Shown: one piece after another, positions 9,141 to 18,204 of the stretch
Position numbering within the stretch: the first letter of the stretch is position 1
Layout: every line of letters starts with the position of its first letter
NCBI GenBank assembly: GCA_018812925.1
Contig: JAHJCU010000008.1
Span: 62,001 to 126,000, forward strand
Length of the DNA: 64,000 bases
Origin: Candidatus Omnitrophota bacterium
GTDB lineage: Bacteria > CAIJMQ01
Direction: 5' to 3'
Translations under genes and position numbers: made by a program
The notes under the pieces: generated by a model
Database searches by the model: none
What the model was told of the DNA's origin: nothing
Seen by the model: the letters and a program-made list of their open reading frames with translations, nothing else

Positions 9141-11537
9141 TCATTTTATACCAAGCTTTTCCATTTTATATGAGAACATTCGTCTACTTATGTTTAATAA
9201 TTTTGCAGCTTTAATTTTAACTCCACCTGTTTTTTCCAAAGCATCGATTATCAATTTTTTCTCCATTGAAGACACTTCTTCTTCCAAAGATAGTTGCTTT
9301 TTAGAAGAAACGTCTATAGCTTTTGGCTCATTGGGCTTATCTGTCGGTTTAGGGGGAGAAACATCCGTCGGTTCTTGTTCAGACTTACCTTCCAATTTAG
9401 AGTTTGAACTTTCTTTTTTTACATCTTCACGTTCTATATCGGGAGCTATCCAACCGTCGGAATATTTTTCGGTTACAGGCAAATTCTTGGGAGAATAAAT
9501 AGGCACTGCTTCGGATTTATAAACAGGTATAGGAACTTCTTCTTTTTCTGTGGCAATGGGAATAAATACGTCAAAGGTTGTTCCTTTATTAGGCGTTGAG
9601 GATATATTACTGCTTCCGCCGTGTTTTTCGACAACCTGTTTTACAATAGGAAGTCCCAACCCCAACCCTTTTGTTCCTGTCGTAAAAAACGGGGAATAAA
9701 CTTTTGACATATCTTCAAAATCTATGCCTTTACCGTTATCTTTAAATGTTATTTGAACCTGTTTCTTGCTATCATCATATGAAGTCTTGACATTTAATCT
9801 TCCGCCTGTCGGCATAGCAGACAAACTGTTTTGCATGAGATTTGAAAAGGCTTCTTTCAATTTATCGCCGTCAAGCAAACACATCGGCACAGAACTAGCA
9901 ATATTTTTATTAAGATTTATGTTTCGTTTTTTGAACTCTTCTTGGAATTCTCCCATAGCTTCTTCCAAAATAGAATTGATGTTTTCCATAGAAAGATTAA
10001 GTTTCGAAGCGTCAGAAAGTTTTTCTAATCGGTCAACAATCTGATTTAACTTGGAAACACTGTCTAAAACCGTTTCGTGGTAATCCTTCACAAAACTTTT
10101 GTCTTGGTTTTTTTCAGGCAAAAGTTGAGCAAATGTGCTGATAGAAACAAGCGGATTCCTTACTCCGTGAGCCATTCTTCCTGCAAGTTCCCTCCAGAAT
10201 TCTTCTTCTTTTGTTTTGTTCAATTCTTTTTCCAATCTTTTAACTTCCGATATGTTCTGGAAAACCATCAAAGCACCTTTGATTCTGTTAGCTTCATCTT
10301 TTAAAGGAACTGTGCTGATACCCAGAGAAATATTTTTCCCCGGATACACTACCTCATGTCTGTTATAAACTTTTTCATCATAAAGAGTTCTCAACATAAT
10401 GTCGGCAATTATAGAACCGGCTCTTTGAATATTCTTGCCTATTAAATCGTCTTTTATTCCAAAAATGTCTTTTGCAGATTTATTTATCGAGGTTATTTTA
10501 CCTTCCTTATCTATAGTTAAAACTCCCGAAGAAATATTTTTCATTATGTCGCAAAGGTGTTCCCTATGTTGAATAATTTCCCTATAAAGGCAGGAGTTTT
10601 GAATAGCCAATGCTGTATAGTTGCTCATCATGTATAAAAATTTCAATTCACCGACAGTAAAATCTTCGCCGGTAATTTTTTTACCCAAACTTAAAAAACC
10701 CAAAAGTTCGCTATCGTCAAATAACGGAATACATATCTCCGCTTCTAAAAGTTCCATTTCTTCTTTAACATAAGACGGAATCAGCTTGTTTTGTTTTGTC
10801 AATATTTGACCGTTTTTTAAAAGCCAGCCTGCAATTCCGTCTGCATCCTTAACTCTAAAATCTTCCACAATATCCTTCTTCATTCTCAAAGCATTTTTGA
10901 TTTTGTAAAAAGAATTACCCTCTTCTTTTAAGAGAATTGCCATTTTCCCTACTTCAAAAACTTCAGACAATGTGGTTACAATCATTCCAAATAATTCTTC
11001 CGGCTTAAATATATGGGTCAAAATGCGGGAAAATTTCCTGAATGTCTCCTGATAGTAATAGAACAGACGCCGAAATTCTTCCTCGGGTAAGAAATCCTTG
11101 TTTTCGGTAAAAATTTCCCTTGATTCCAAATTAGGCTGATTTTTTTCATTTTCCAAAACCTTGATTTTCTTCATAAGCTGAATTCTTTCATTTGCTCTGG
11201 AAATAAGATAAGCAAGTTCTTTTCTTTGGAAAGGTTTGACGAGCCATTCATAAACTTTGTTTTCCATAAGCTCTTCTCTTGTTCTTTCGTCAGACGTAGA
11301 AAGAAGAACTATTGGAATAATTTCCGAAGCAATACTTCGCGCCTGCTGAATAAATTCCAAAACATCTATCCCTTTTATGGGAGTGTCTAAGATTAAAACG
11401 TCAATCTGTTTTTCGTTTATTATCCGCAGCGCTTCTTGAGGATTTAAAACGGAAAACAGAAAAAATTTATCATCAAGTATTGCCTTTAATGACTCTTTTA
11501 TCTGTTTTTGCTCTGCAACAATTAGTATATTTTTCAT
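9141..11537 (-). CDS. Receiver-GAF-PAS-histidine kinase fused to a Fis-type DNA-binding domain
   Basis: 798 residues with an unusual order. Receiver 2-115: phosphoacceptor D51 and K101 are present, but the usual acidic pair is A8-E9, so metal binding may be weakened. Coiled linker 125-170. GAF about 175-318. PAS about 325-430. HisKA with H457 in GRMAHGVRNPLVS. HATPase with NLMQNSLSA, DNGKGID and GTKGLGLGLPIV. Then a long Pro/Glu/Ser-rich linker (about 665-745) and a C-terminal helix-turn-helix ending in KAAKLLNISRRMFSYKMEKLG. That last segment is the Fis/NtrC-type DNA-binding fold without the AAA+ sigma-54 domain. No membrane helix is seen. The start overlaps the end of the upstream kinase by 4 bp. 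A kinase that may bind DNA itself is the notable point. Confidence 0.88.
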   Translation of the reverse strand: MKNILIVAEQKQIKESLKAILDDKFFLFSVLNPQEALRIINEKQIDVLILDTPIKGIDVLEFIQQARSIASEIIPIVLLSTSDERTREELMENKVYEWLVKPFQRKELAYLISRANERIQLMKKIKVLENEKNQPNLESREIFTENKDFLPEEEFRRLFYYYQETFRKFSRILTHIFKPEELFGMIVTTLSEVFEVGKMAILLKEEGNSFYKIKNALRMKKDIVEDFRVKDADGIAGWLLKNGQILTKQNKLIPSYVKEEMELLEAEICIPLFDDSELLGFLSLGKKITGEDFTVGELKFLYMMSNYTALAIQNSCLYREIIQHREHLCDIMKNISSGVLTIDKEGKITSINKSAKDIFGIKDDLIGKNIQRAGSIIADIMLRTLYDEKVYNRHEVVYPGKNISLGISTVPLKDEANRIKGALMVFQNISEVKRLEKELNKTKEEEFWRELAGRMAHGVRNPLVSISTFAQLLPEKNQDKSFVKDYHETVLDSVSKLNQIVDRLEKLSDASKLNLSMENINSILEEAMGEFQEEFKKRNINLNKNIASSVPMCLLDGDKLKEAFSNLMQNSLSAMPTGGRLNVKTSYDDSKKQVQITFKDNGKGIDFEDMSKVYSPFFTTGTKGLGLGLPIVKQVVEKHGGSSNISSTPNKGTTFDVFIPIATEKEEVPIPVYKSEAVPIYSPKNLPVTEKYSDGWIAPDIEREDVKKESSNSKLEGKSEQEPTDVSPPKPTDKPNEPKAIDVSSKKQLSLEEEVSSMEKKLIIDALEKTGGVKIKAAKLLNISRRMFSYKMEKLGIK

Positions 11538-14035
11538 GGTTTTACGGTTAAAAATTTGTGACTATACGCTTTTAAGAATATCGGCAAATAGATTAAAAAA
11601 GTAGTTCCTTTACCCGCTTCGCTTTCGACCGCTATATTACCGCCATGGTCAATTACAGCGCGATAAACAATAGCCAATCCCAATCCCGTTCCATTATCTT
11701 TTGTGGTAAAGAAAGGGTCGAATACCCGCGAAAGATTTTCCGCAGGAATTCCAATTCCGGTATCCTGAATTTTTAAAAGAATTTGCCTGCCGTTTTCGGT
11801 TTTTTCATAAGATGTCGTTATATATAATTTCCCTCCGTTTTCCATTACTTCTATCGCGTTAAGTAAAAGATTTAACAGGATTTCGTCAAATCTTGTTTTA
11901 TCTATGTAATTTTCCGGAATATCGGGGGCATATTTTTTAATTATTTTTATACCATAACTGTTAAGTTTTGTGCTCATAAATTTCAAATTTTCATCAATAC
12001 ATTTATGAATATGATTTAGGGTAAAATTAGGAGATTTTGGTTGGGCAAAATTAAGAAGCCGATGGATAAGGTCATCTATTTTTTTCACCTCTTCGCAGGC
12101 AGAAGCGGAAAACTCATTCCTAAATTCAGAGTCGTCATATTTTTGCGGCAGTAATTCAAAAAAAGTATTGATGGCAACCAAAGGATTTTTAATTTCATGC
12201 GCCATACCCGCCGCCAAAGTCCCCACAGTAGCAAGTTCTTCGGCTCTATTTAACTGGCGCTCCAATGTCCTAATTTCCGTAAGGTCAGCAAGAACCAAAA
12301 TTACACCATTTATTCTGTTATTCTTTCCCTTTATCACCGCAGTCCCGACGCCGAGTATCATTGGTTTTACTTTATCCGCATCCGCTTTTTTCTTGTCCCT
12401 AATATATTCTATTTCATAGCTGGAAAAACCTTTACCGAATTCTTCTACATCGACTATAGCTTGAGAAAACTCATCAGGAAGAATCTTTTTATAATTCTTT
12501 CCTATAGCTAAAGAAGCTGAAATCCCTGTCATTTGTTGCGCTTTTTCGTTAAATATACGAATCTTGTCCTCTTTATCCGTAACGATAACCGCATTCGCAA
12601 GATTTTTTAAAATATTTTCCTGATATAACTTTGCTTGTTCCACCTGAGTATAAAGACGCGCATTTTCAATGGCAACGCCCGCATGATTGGCAAGAGTAAG
12701 CAAAAGGTCTATATCTTCTTCCGTAAACATATCCCCTGAAGACTTGTTCTTAAGAAAAATTATCCCTGTCAAGATATCTTCTCTAATTATCGGCATTGCC
12801 AGGTCTGCTCCGATTTTACCAAGAGAATTTTTCATATCCTGGAATTGCTTATCTTCACTTATCCTTTCCCATTCATCTTTAATAACTGCATCCTTTTTCT
12901 GTGTCATCCAAACAATAAGGGAATCATTTTTAGAAAGCGCTATACTTTTGTTGGAAAAATTGCCCAATAAAGACTTTACTTTAAATTTATTTGCCTCGCG
13001 CAAATAGATAACACCGCCGTCTATACCCATTGTATCCGTTATATTCTTTAAAATATATTTCAGTAATCTTGGTAAAGGTAAAACTCTGCTTAATTCCCTA
13101 CCCATTTGTTTGAGAACTCGTTGATATTCATATTTTTTCTTGCCGAACATTTTATCAACCAAAGTTTGAATTTTTTCCCTTAATGGCAAAAATATAAATG
13201 TTACCAGTAAAGCTGCAAAAACAGCGGAAAAGAAGAAAGTCTGATGACCCATAAACATTCTAAATATGCGTTCTGCTAAAAGAACTCCTAACAACAAAAC
13301 AGCAGTTACTGAACCTGTAAGAAGAGTATATATAGCTGTTTTTTTGACTATTATGGTAATATCGAATAACCTGTATCGAACAATTGTATAGGTAGTAAAT
13401 CCTATGATAACCACAGTCACTGTAGGTCCTAGATATATCATTGCGGAAATATTAAACATAGGCAGAATAACAGTGCCTATTAAAGCAATAGAAGTCGCAA
13501 TCAGAAATCCGAAAAAATTAAACTTTACCTGTAATTGTTCATATTTATTATTTGAAAGTTTCCACTTTTTATACAAAAACCAAAGACAGTAGATCATGCC
13601 TATTCCCTCATATACAGCAAATAGAAGATACCAAGAACCCAATACGGGTCGCAGACCTATTTCTGTTATTTGTACACTCTCTTGTATTAATGAAGTAAAA
13701 CTAAGAATTATAAACAAAACAGACCCAGCACAAAGTAAATATAAGGGTTTTGTAGATATATTTTTATTTATTTGGGGGAAAACATAAATGAATATAGCAA
13801 GTGCTACAGGAATTATAGAGCCAATAGCATAAGCAAATTTACCAAATGTTGTTACTACTTCTACGTTGTGAGATATAGATATAAGAAAATTAATAAAACT
13901 CCATATTACAAGAACAAAAATAAATAATGAAAAAACTCTATTCTGCAATTTTTTAGGATTTTGCCATATAATATAAATACCAAATCCTAAATTTATTATT
14001 ATGCACAATAAAAGAAATAAACTTTTAAATTCCAT
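11534..14035 (-). CDS. Membrane sensor histidine kinase (multi-TM, GAF, PAS)
   Basis: 833 residues. The N-terminal 285 residues form about eight or nine hydrophobic helices resembling the 7TM sensor region of PrsK/KinB-like kinases, ending in IFLPLREKIQTLVDKMF. A GAF domain follows (about 325-460), then PAS (about 470-590), HisKA with H613 in LAAGMAHEIKNPLVAINTF, and HATPase with LNLLLNAIE, DTGIGIP and DNGTGLGLAIVYR. All catalytic boxes look intact. The gene starts 7 bp after the ketosynthase stop and overlaps the next kinase by 4 bp, so the three genes are almost certainly one transcript. Lipid, redox or envelope state are possible signals; this is a guess from the ketosynthase neighbour. 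Confidence 0.92.
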   Translation of the reverse strand: MEFKSLFLLLCIIINLGFGIYIIWQNPKKLQNRVFSLFIFVLVIWSFINFLISISHNVEVVTTFGKFAYAIGSIIPVALAIFIYVFPQINKNISTKPLYLLCAGSVLFIILSFTSLIQESVQITEIGLRPVLGSWYLLFAVYEGIGMIYCLWFLYKKWKLSNNKYEQLQVKFNFFGFLIATSIALIGTVILPMFNISAMIYLGPTVTVVIIGFTTYTIVRYRLFDITIIVKKTAIYTLLTGSVTAVLLLGVLLAERIFRMFMGHQTFFFSAVFAALLVTFIFLPLREKIQTLVDKMFGKKKYEYQRVLKQMGRELSRVLPLPRLLKYILKNITDTMGIDGGVIYLREANKFKVKSLLGNFSNKSIALSKNDSLIVWMTQKKDAVIKDEWERISEDKQFQDMKNSLGKIGADLAMPIIREDILTGIIFLKNKSSGDMFTEEDIDLLLTLANHAGVAIENARLYTQVEQAKLYQENILKNLANAVIVTDKEDKIRIFNEKAQQMTGISASLAIGKNYKKILPDEFSQAIVDVEEFGKGFSSYEIEYIRDKKKADADKVKPMILGVGTAVIKGKNNRINGVILVLADLTEIRTLERQLNRAEELATVGTLAAGMAHEIKNPLVAINTFFELLPQKYDDSEFRNEFSASACEEVKKIDDLIHRLLNFAQPKSPNFTLNHIHKCIDENLKFMSTKLNSYGIKIIKKYAPDIPENYIDKTRFDEILLNLLLNAIEVMENGGKLYITTSYEKTENGRQILLKIQDTGIGIPAENLSRVFDPFFTTKDNGTGLGLAIVYRAVIDHGGNIAVESEAGKGTTFLIYLPIFLKAYSHKFLTVKP

Positions 14036-14042
14036 TTTCTAT

Positions 14043-15287
14043 TTAACCCATATATTTTTTCACCACCATACTTGAGTTATTCCCTCCCAAACCATGGGAA
14101 TTTATAACTACTACACCAACATTATTCTTCCTTGCTTTATTAGGTACATAGTCTAAATCACATTCCGCATCAGGAAATTCATAATTAATAGTCGGAGGCA
14201 TAATTCTATCCTTCATAGCCATTAAAGAAGCAATCAATTGCATAGGACCCGCAGAAGCTAATGGATTTCCTGTCATTGATTTAATTGAGCTTATAGGAAC
14301 TTTATACGCATAATCACCGAAGACTTCCTTAATTGCAATCGTTTCTGCTCTATCTCTTACAATATCTGAAGGAGCATGAGCGCAAATGTAATCTATATCG
14401 TCCGGTTTCAAAGAAGATTGTTCTAAAACTTGCTTCATCTCTTTAACAAATCCTTTACCATTTATATCGTTTTCAAATAAACTAGAAGTTTTTGTATTAT
14501 CACTATAACCCTTTATTTCTCCGTATATAAAAGCATTTCTATTAACAGCATGTTCAATTTCCTCTAAAATTACAATTCCTGCGCCTTCACTTAAAACACC
14601 ACCGCTGCGCTTTGCGTCAAAAGGGCGACTGGTTTTAGCAGGATTTCCGTTGTGCGTGGAAAGAATTCCTGTTGCGCATAAACTCCCTAATGTTAAAGGC
14701 GTTACAGAGCCGTCCGTTCCTCCTGCAATTGCAGTATCTATTTTACCTGATTTAATCTCTTCAAATGCAGTTCCTATTGCATCTAACCCACAGGTGCATC
14801 CTGTAGATATAGTAATAACCTTACCACTAAAATCTAACTCAATTGAAACTTCAATAGCCGCAGAATTCGGGAAATAGGCAACTGAACCAAAAGGGCTCAT
14901 TTTATGAACACTTTTTTCTCTAAGAACTATATGTTCTCTTTCAAAAATATCCATTCCCCCCGAAGAAGAACCTATATAAATACCTGCTCGGTTATTATTT
15001 AAGGATCCCTTTTCTATTTTAGCATCTTTAACAGCCATCTTTGCCGAAGCAACCGCAAAATGAGCAAATCTTCCGGTTCTTCTTACTGTTTTAAAATCTA
15101 GATATTCAGAAGCATCGAAATTTTTAATCTCACCTGCAATTTGAATTGGGAAAGAAGAAGCGTCAAATAAGGTAATCTTGCCAATACCGGATCTTCCATT
15201 TATTAAAGCATTCCAGAAAGCGTCCTTACCTATACCATTGGGAGCCACAACTCCGAGTCCTGTTACAACAATTCGCCTTTTACCCAT
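14043..15287 (-). CDS. fabF: Beta-ketoacyl synthase (FabF / type II ketosynthase-alpha like)
   Basis: 414 residues from the ATG at 15287 (MGKRRIVVTGLGVVAPNG); an upstream in-frame ATG at 15338 would add 17 residues unlike the family and would lie upstream of the inferred transcript start. The active-site cysteine is in STGCTCGLDAIG, a sequence closer to type II polyketide ketosynthase-alpha than to housekeeping FabF. The two histidines are in ICAHAPSD and INSHGLGGNN, and the lysine is in SSIKSMTGNPLASAG. The enzyme would condense malonyl-ACP with an acyl primer. No ACP, reductase or malonyl transferase gene is adjacent; instead it heads an apparent operon of two histidine kinases. Its substrate is unknown. 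A good promoter is seen upstream. Confidence 0.88.
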   Translation of the reverse strand: MGKRRIVVTGLGVVAPNGIGKDAFWNALINGRSGIGKITLFDASSFPIQIAGEIKNFDASEYLDFKTVRRTGRFAHFAVASAKMAVKDAKIEKGSLNNNRAGIYIGSSSGGMDIFEREHIVLREKSVHKMSPFGSVAYFPNSAAIEVSIELDFSGKVITISTGCTCGLDAIGTAFEEIKSGKIDTAIAGGTDGSVTPLTLGSLCATGILSTHNGNPAKTSRPFDAKRSGGVLSEGAGIVILEEIEHAVNRNAFIYGEIKGYSDNTKTSSLFENDINGKGFVKEMKQVLEQSSLKPDDIDYICAHAPSDIVRDRAETIAIKEVFGDYAYKVPISSIKSMTGNPLASAGPMQLIASLMAMKDRIMPPTINYEFPDAECDLDYVPNKARKNNVGVVVINSHGLGGNNSSMVVKKYMG

Positions 15288-15320
15288 ATCGATTGGACAA
15301 TTTTGTACACTCAAAACAAT

Positions 15321-15349
15321 AGGGTACCATTTTAGCACATTCCTGTCAA
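15321..15349 (-). promoter_or_regulatory. Sigma-70-type promoter for the ketosynthase/kinase operon
   Basis: On the minus strand TTGACA (15349-15344), a 17-bp spacer and TACCCT (15326-15321). The expected start is near 15314, giving a leader of about 27 nt to the ATG at 15287. Confidence 0.5.
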
Positions 15350-15473
15350 GGAAAATTACTATTCTAATTCCGATGTAACATCAAGATAAGAATAGAGATT
15401 TCTATAGGTTTTCTCACAGGTAAGATAGTTTCCTCAAAAAGGCTTTCTGAAGGAACTTTGTTTGATTATTAGA

Positions 15474-17108
15474 TTAGGATGAAAAGATTCCGTTGTTTAT
15501 ATCTATAACTTCTTTTCTTATTGCTTTTTCGTCTCCGCTTAAGAAAAGAACTCTATTTTCGTCTCTGAACTGTCTTGGAGACTTTCCCGCATATTTCGCC
15601 AATAGAGCCAAATCATCGGAGACAGCAGTAAGTAATCCATTTTTCTCTAAATTGTCCGTCATTTTTCCTGTTTGAGCAGAGAATTCTTTGAAATTTTTAC
15701 CGTTGACTTTGTATGGAAGAGGGCTCCAAAATCTTGGAGGAGAAAATAATTTGATTTTATAATTCATTACTTTTAAAGGATAGGATTCTTTATCAAGCTG
15801 TATATTAAAATCAGAAGGATTATTAGCCCATTCGGTTTGAGGATAAACTCCGGGAATTTGAACAAGCACCGAATCAGGACAAACTCTGAGGAGCATATCC
15901 AGGGTTTCTTTTCCTGTGTCCTCTGTTTCAAAAGGCGCAGGAAATATTATACTAACTATAGTAAACAGACCTGATTTCTTAGTTTGCATAAGAACATGTT
16001 CAATGTTTTTAGCTTTTACATTTTTGTTCATTGCATCAAGGATTTTTTGACTGCCCGATTCCATACCATAAAAAACTGCAAAACAACCTGACTTTTTTAA
16101 TATTTGAAGGATCTCAGAATCCATACTCCTTATATGAGCAAAAGATGAATACTCAACTCTTAATTTTCTTTTTATAATTTCTTCAGCAATACCTTTTAAC
16201 AACTGTGGAGGTGTAGAAGAACCTGCAAATCTAAAAATAGAAATTTTTTCTTTATTTAGAAAGTGTACTATTTCGTCCACCAATCTATTGAAAGATTTCA
16301 TACGCAAATGTCCACTCTTAATAGGATGGATACAGAAATGGCATTTATTAGGACATCCCCTACTCTCATCAAGAACAAGCATTTTAATCTTTTCTTCATT
16401 TCCTCCCATTGCCTCATACACAGAAGAATCATAAACAGGAAACGGCATAGAATCCAAATCCTTTATCCTCTGAATAGGATTGGTAACCATTTGCCTGCCC
16501 TTCTTGAAAATCACATTGGGAATACTCTCTAATTTTCTCTTGCCCTCGACATATTCGGCAAGCATCACTATCGTTTCTTCGCCTTCGCCATACACCAAAC
16601 AATCAAACGCATCTGTCACCTTGTGAATATTATCTAAAAACATGTCTACCTGAGGGCCGCCTGCAAAAACCGGCATATTGGAAAAGTTTTTTTTGATAAG
16701 ATTCGCAATTATTTTTGACGCTGTGAAACCGTCACCATTCCATAGTTTCAAACCGACAAAATCTATCTTGTTAGATTTTATATAAGAAACAATTTCTTCG
16801 GCTATTTTATAAAATTCCCGTCTTTGAAAATTTTCCAACTGCCTAACCGAGAAAAGATAAGGAATAATATAACGTAGCCCTTTTTTCTCTTCAATCAGAA
16901 TATTCTCGATGTTTTTTTTCATTTTCTTGTGGAATTGTTCCGGAACAAGTCTTCCTATCATAGAAGTAGTATTCAAATCCATAATTTTTGTAGTATGTCC
17001 GTGCTTTAACAAAGATGCGGCTAAATTGGCCAGTCCGTTATCGGGGAGTAGGCTTGAAGGAGTATATGGGTAACCTGCGAATGTTATAAGAAGACTGTTA
17101 GTGCTCAT
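15474..17108 (-). CDS. B12-binding-domain radical SAM protein
   Basis: 544 residues. The N-terminal part (1-190) looks like a cobalamin-binding Rossmann domain of the BchE type (LITFAGYPYTPSSLLP, GLANLAASLLKHGH, then FVGLKLWNGDG and VFAGGPQVDMF). A radical SAM domain follows with the [4Fe-4S] motif C-x3-C-x2-C in ESRGCPNKCHFCIHP and a YGMESGSQKILDAMNK strand. The C-terminal 130 residues are specific to the protein. Such enzymes do methylations, cyclisations or other radical chemistry; the substrate cannot be told. It is upstream of the ketosynthase on the same strand, but a 186-bp gap with its own promoter separates them, so a shared lipid or natural-product role is possible only. Confidence 0.85.
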   Translation of the reverse strand: MSTNSLLITFAGYPYTPSSLLPDNGLANLAASLLKHGHTTKIMDLNTTSMIGRLVPEQFHKKMKKNIENILIEEKKGLRYIIPYLFSVRQLENFQRREFYKIAEEIVSYIKSNKIDFVGLKLWNGDGFTASKIIANLIKKNFSNMPVFAGGPQVDMFLDNIHKVTDAFDCLVYGEGEETIVMLAEYVEGKRKLESIPNVIFKKGRQMVTNPIQRIKDLDSMPFPVYDSSVYEAMGGNEEKIKMLVLDESRGCPNKCHFCIHPIKSGHLRMKSFNRLVDEIVHFLNKEKISIFRFAGSSTPPQLLKGIAEEIIKRKLRVEYSSFAHIRSMDSEILQILKKSGCFAVFYGMESGSQKILDAMNKNVKAKNIEHVLMQTKKSGLFTIVSIIFPAPFETEDTGKETLDMLLRVCPDSVLVQIPGVYPQTEWANNPSDFNIQLDKESYPLKVMNYKIKLFSPPRFWSPLPYKVNGKNFKEFSAQTGKMTDNLEKNGLLTAVSDDLALLAKYAGKSPRQFRDENRVLFLSGDEKAIRKEVIDINNGIFSS

Positions 17109-17198
17109 TTGATCTTAATTCTAAACTCATCCTGCGACTGTTTCGAAAGAAGCAAGAGGTATTGTAAAACAGAATGTTAAAACTAAATTTTTACAGAT

Positions 17199-17274
17199 TG
17201 GTGGCGAGACCCAGAATCGAACTGGGGACGCCAGGATTTTCAGTCCTGCGCTCTACCGACTGAGCTATCTCGCC
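17199..17274 (-). tRNA. tRNA-Phe (GAA)
   Basis: Minus-strand cloverleaf with acceptor pairs GGCGAGA/TCTCGCC, D-arm with AGCTCAGTCGG, anticodon loop CTGAAAA (anticodon GAA), T-arm with GTTCGATTC. The 3' CCA is encoded. Confidence 0.97.
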
Positions 17275-17311
17275 ATTTCTTTATTTGATGCTTACCATAA
17301 ACCAAAAATCT

Positions 17312-17337
17312 CTGTCCGCTTTGCAAGCAGGCGGGGA
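17312..17337. repeat. GC-rich palindrome, intergenic copy
   Basis: Reads CTGTCCGCTT, then TGC, then AAGCAGGCGGGG: the same core as the palindromes in uvrC, ribD and ogt. It sits in the 102 bp between tRNA-Phe and tRNA-Arg. Confidence 0.6.
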
Positions 17338-17376
17338 TAACCATTTGTCATTAAACGTCATTATATCAAATACTAG

Positions 17377-17450
17377 CGCGCCTGGCAGGAATCGAACCTG
17401 CAACCTACGGATTAGAAATCCGTTGCTCTATCCGATTGAGCTACAGGCGC
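17377..17450 (-). tRNA. tRNA-Arg (TCT)
   Basis: Minus-strand cloverleaf with acceptor pairs GCGCCTG/CAGGCGC, discriminator G, anticodon loop TTTCTAA (anticodon TCT) and T-loop GTTCGATTC. CCA is not encoded (CTA follows), unlike the neighbouring tRNA-Phe, so a CCA-adding enzyme must be used. Confidence 0.97.
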
Positions 17451-17497
17451 AGTATTTAACTGGGAATTTTAAAGCAAAATCTCGAATATTTCAATTT

Positions 17498-18130
17498 TCA
17501 CAAGAAATTAAATATTTCTTGGAGATTGGAAATACTGAAATCCTTTGTCTTTTCTTCTCTCTGGATAAGAATACTTTTATACCCTGCTTCAAGAGAAAAC
17601 TCATAATCCAATGTATGATGGTCGCCTATATGCAAAATATCGGATGGAGAGGATTTAATAAGGTTCGAGACATGAAGATAAATTTCAGGGGATTTGACTT
17701 GCTTAAAATCACTTACCGTTGAAAAGACTTCATCGAAATGGCGGTCAAATTTTTGGATTTTTTCTTTCAGAAAAATTCGAGGCATACAGGTAATAACGAT
17801 TATTTTAAATCCCTGTTTTTTTAGTTTTTCCAGAACAGGTAAAACATCGGAATATACCTTGATTGATTTTTCTCTTTTCTTGAATATCTCTTTGGCTGAT
17901 ATTGGGATATTGAACTTCTCAAGCCAATATTCAACATTATACCAGCGCAAATCTTTGTCTCCCAACTTCGCGTATTCGCTAAGACAAAAATCTTTTGCTT
18001 GCTTGAAATCCCATTTCCTGCTTTCGGCAACCAAAACAGGAATATCATTTTCCCATATGAGTTCGTTAAACTTTTGTTCAACTAATGTGCCATCTACATC
18101 AAAGGAGACAACGCGAATTTTCTTACTCAT
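17498..18130 (-). CDS. HAD-superfamily hydrolase
   Basis: 210 residues with the four haloacid-dehalogenase motifs: FDVDGTLV near residues 9-16 (nucleophile Asp and +2 Asp), VITCMPR for motif II, the lysine region QVKSPEIY, and LHIGDHHTLDYE for the metal-binding acidic motif IV. The cap between motifs I and II is helical (C1 type). Such proteins are mostly small-molecule phosphatases; the substrate is unknown. It starts 74 bp downstream of xerD on the same strand and ends 48 bp before the tRNA-Arg gene. Confidence 0.85.
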   Translation of the reverse strand: MSKKIRVVSFDVDGTLVEQKFNELIWENDIPVLVAESRKWDFKQAKDFCLSEYAKLGDKDLRWYNVEYWLEKFNIPISAKEIFKKREKSIKVYSDVLPVLEKLKKQGFKIIVITCMPRIFLKEKIQKFDRHFDEVFSTVSDFKQVKSPEIYLHVSNLIKSSPSDILHIGDHHTLDYEFSLEAGYKSILIQREEKTKDFSISNLQEIFNFL

Positions 18131-18204
18131 AGTTTTTCTGGTAGATATTCTCTCATACTTCTTATAACATTTTCTTTACAGCTTCTAAATTCACGCTCTC
18201 AAAT

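Noticed and set aside
14043-15338. Ketosynthase start at 15338
   Set aside because: It would add 17 residues upstream of the family start and would begin upstream of the inferred transcript start.
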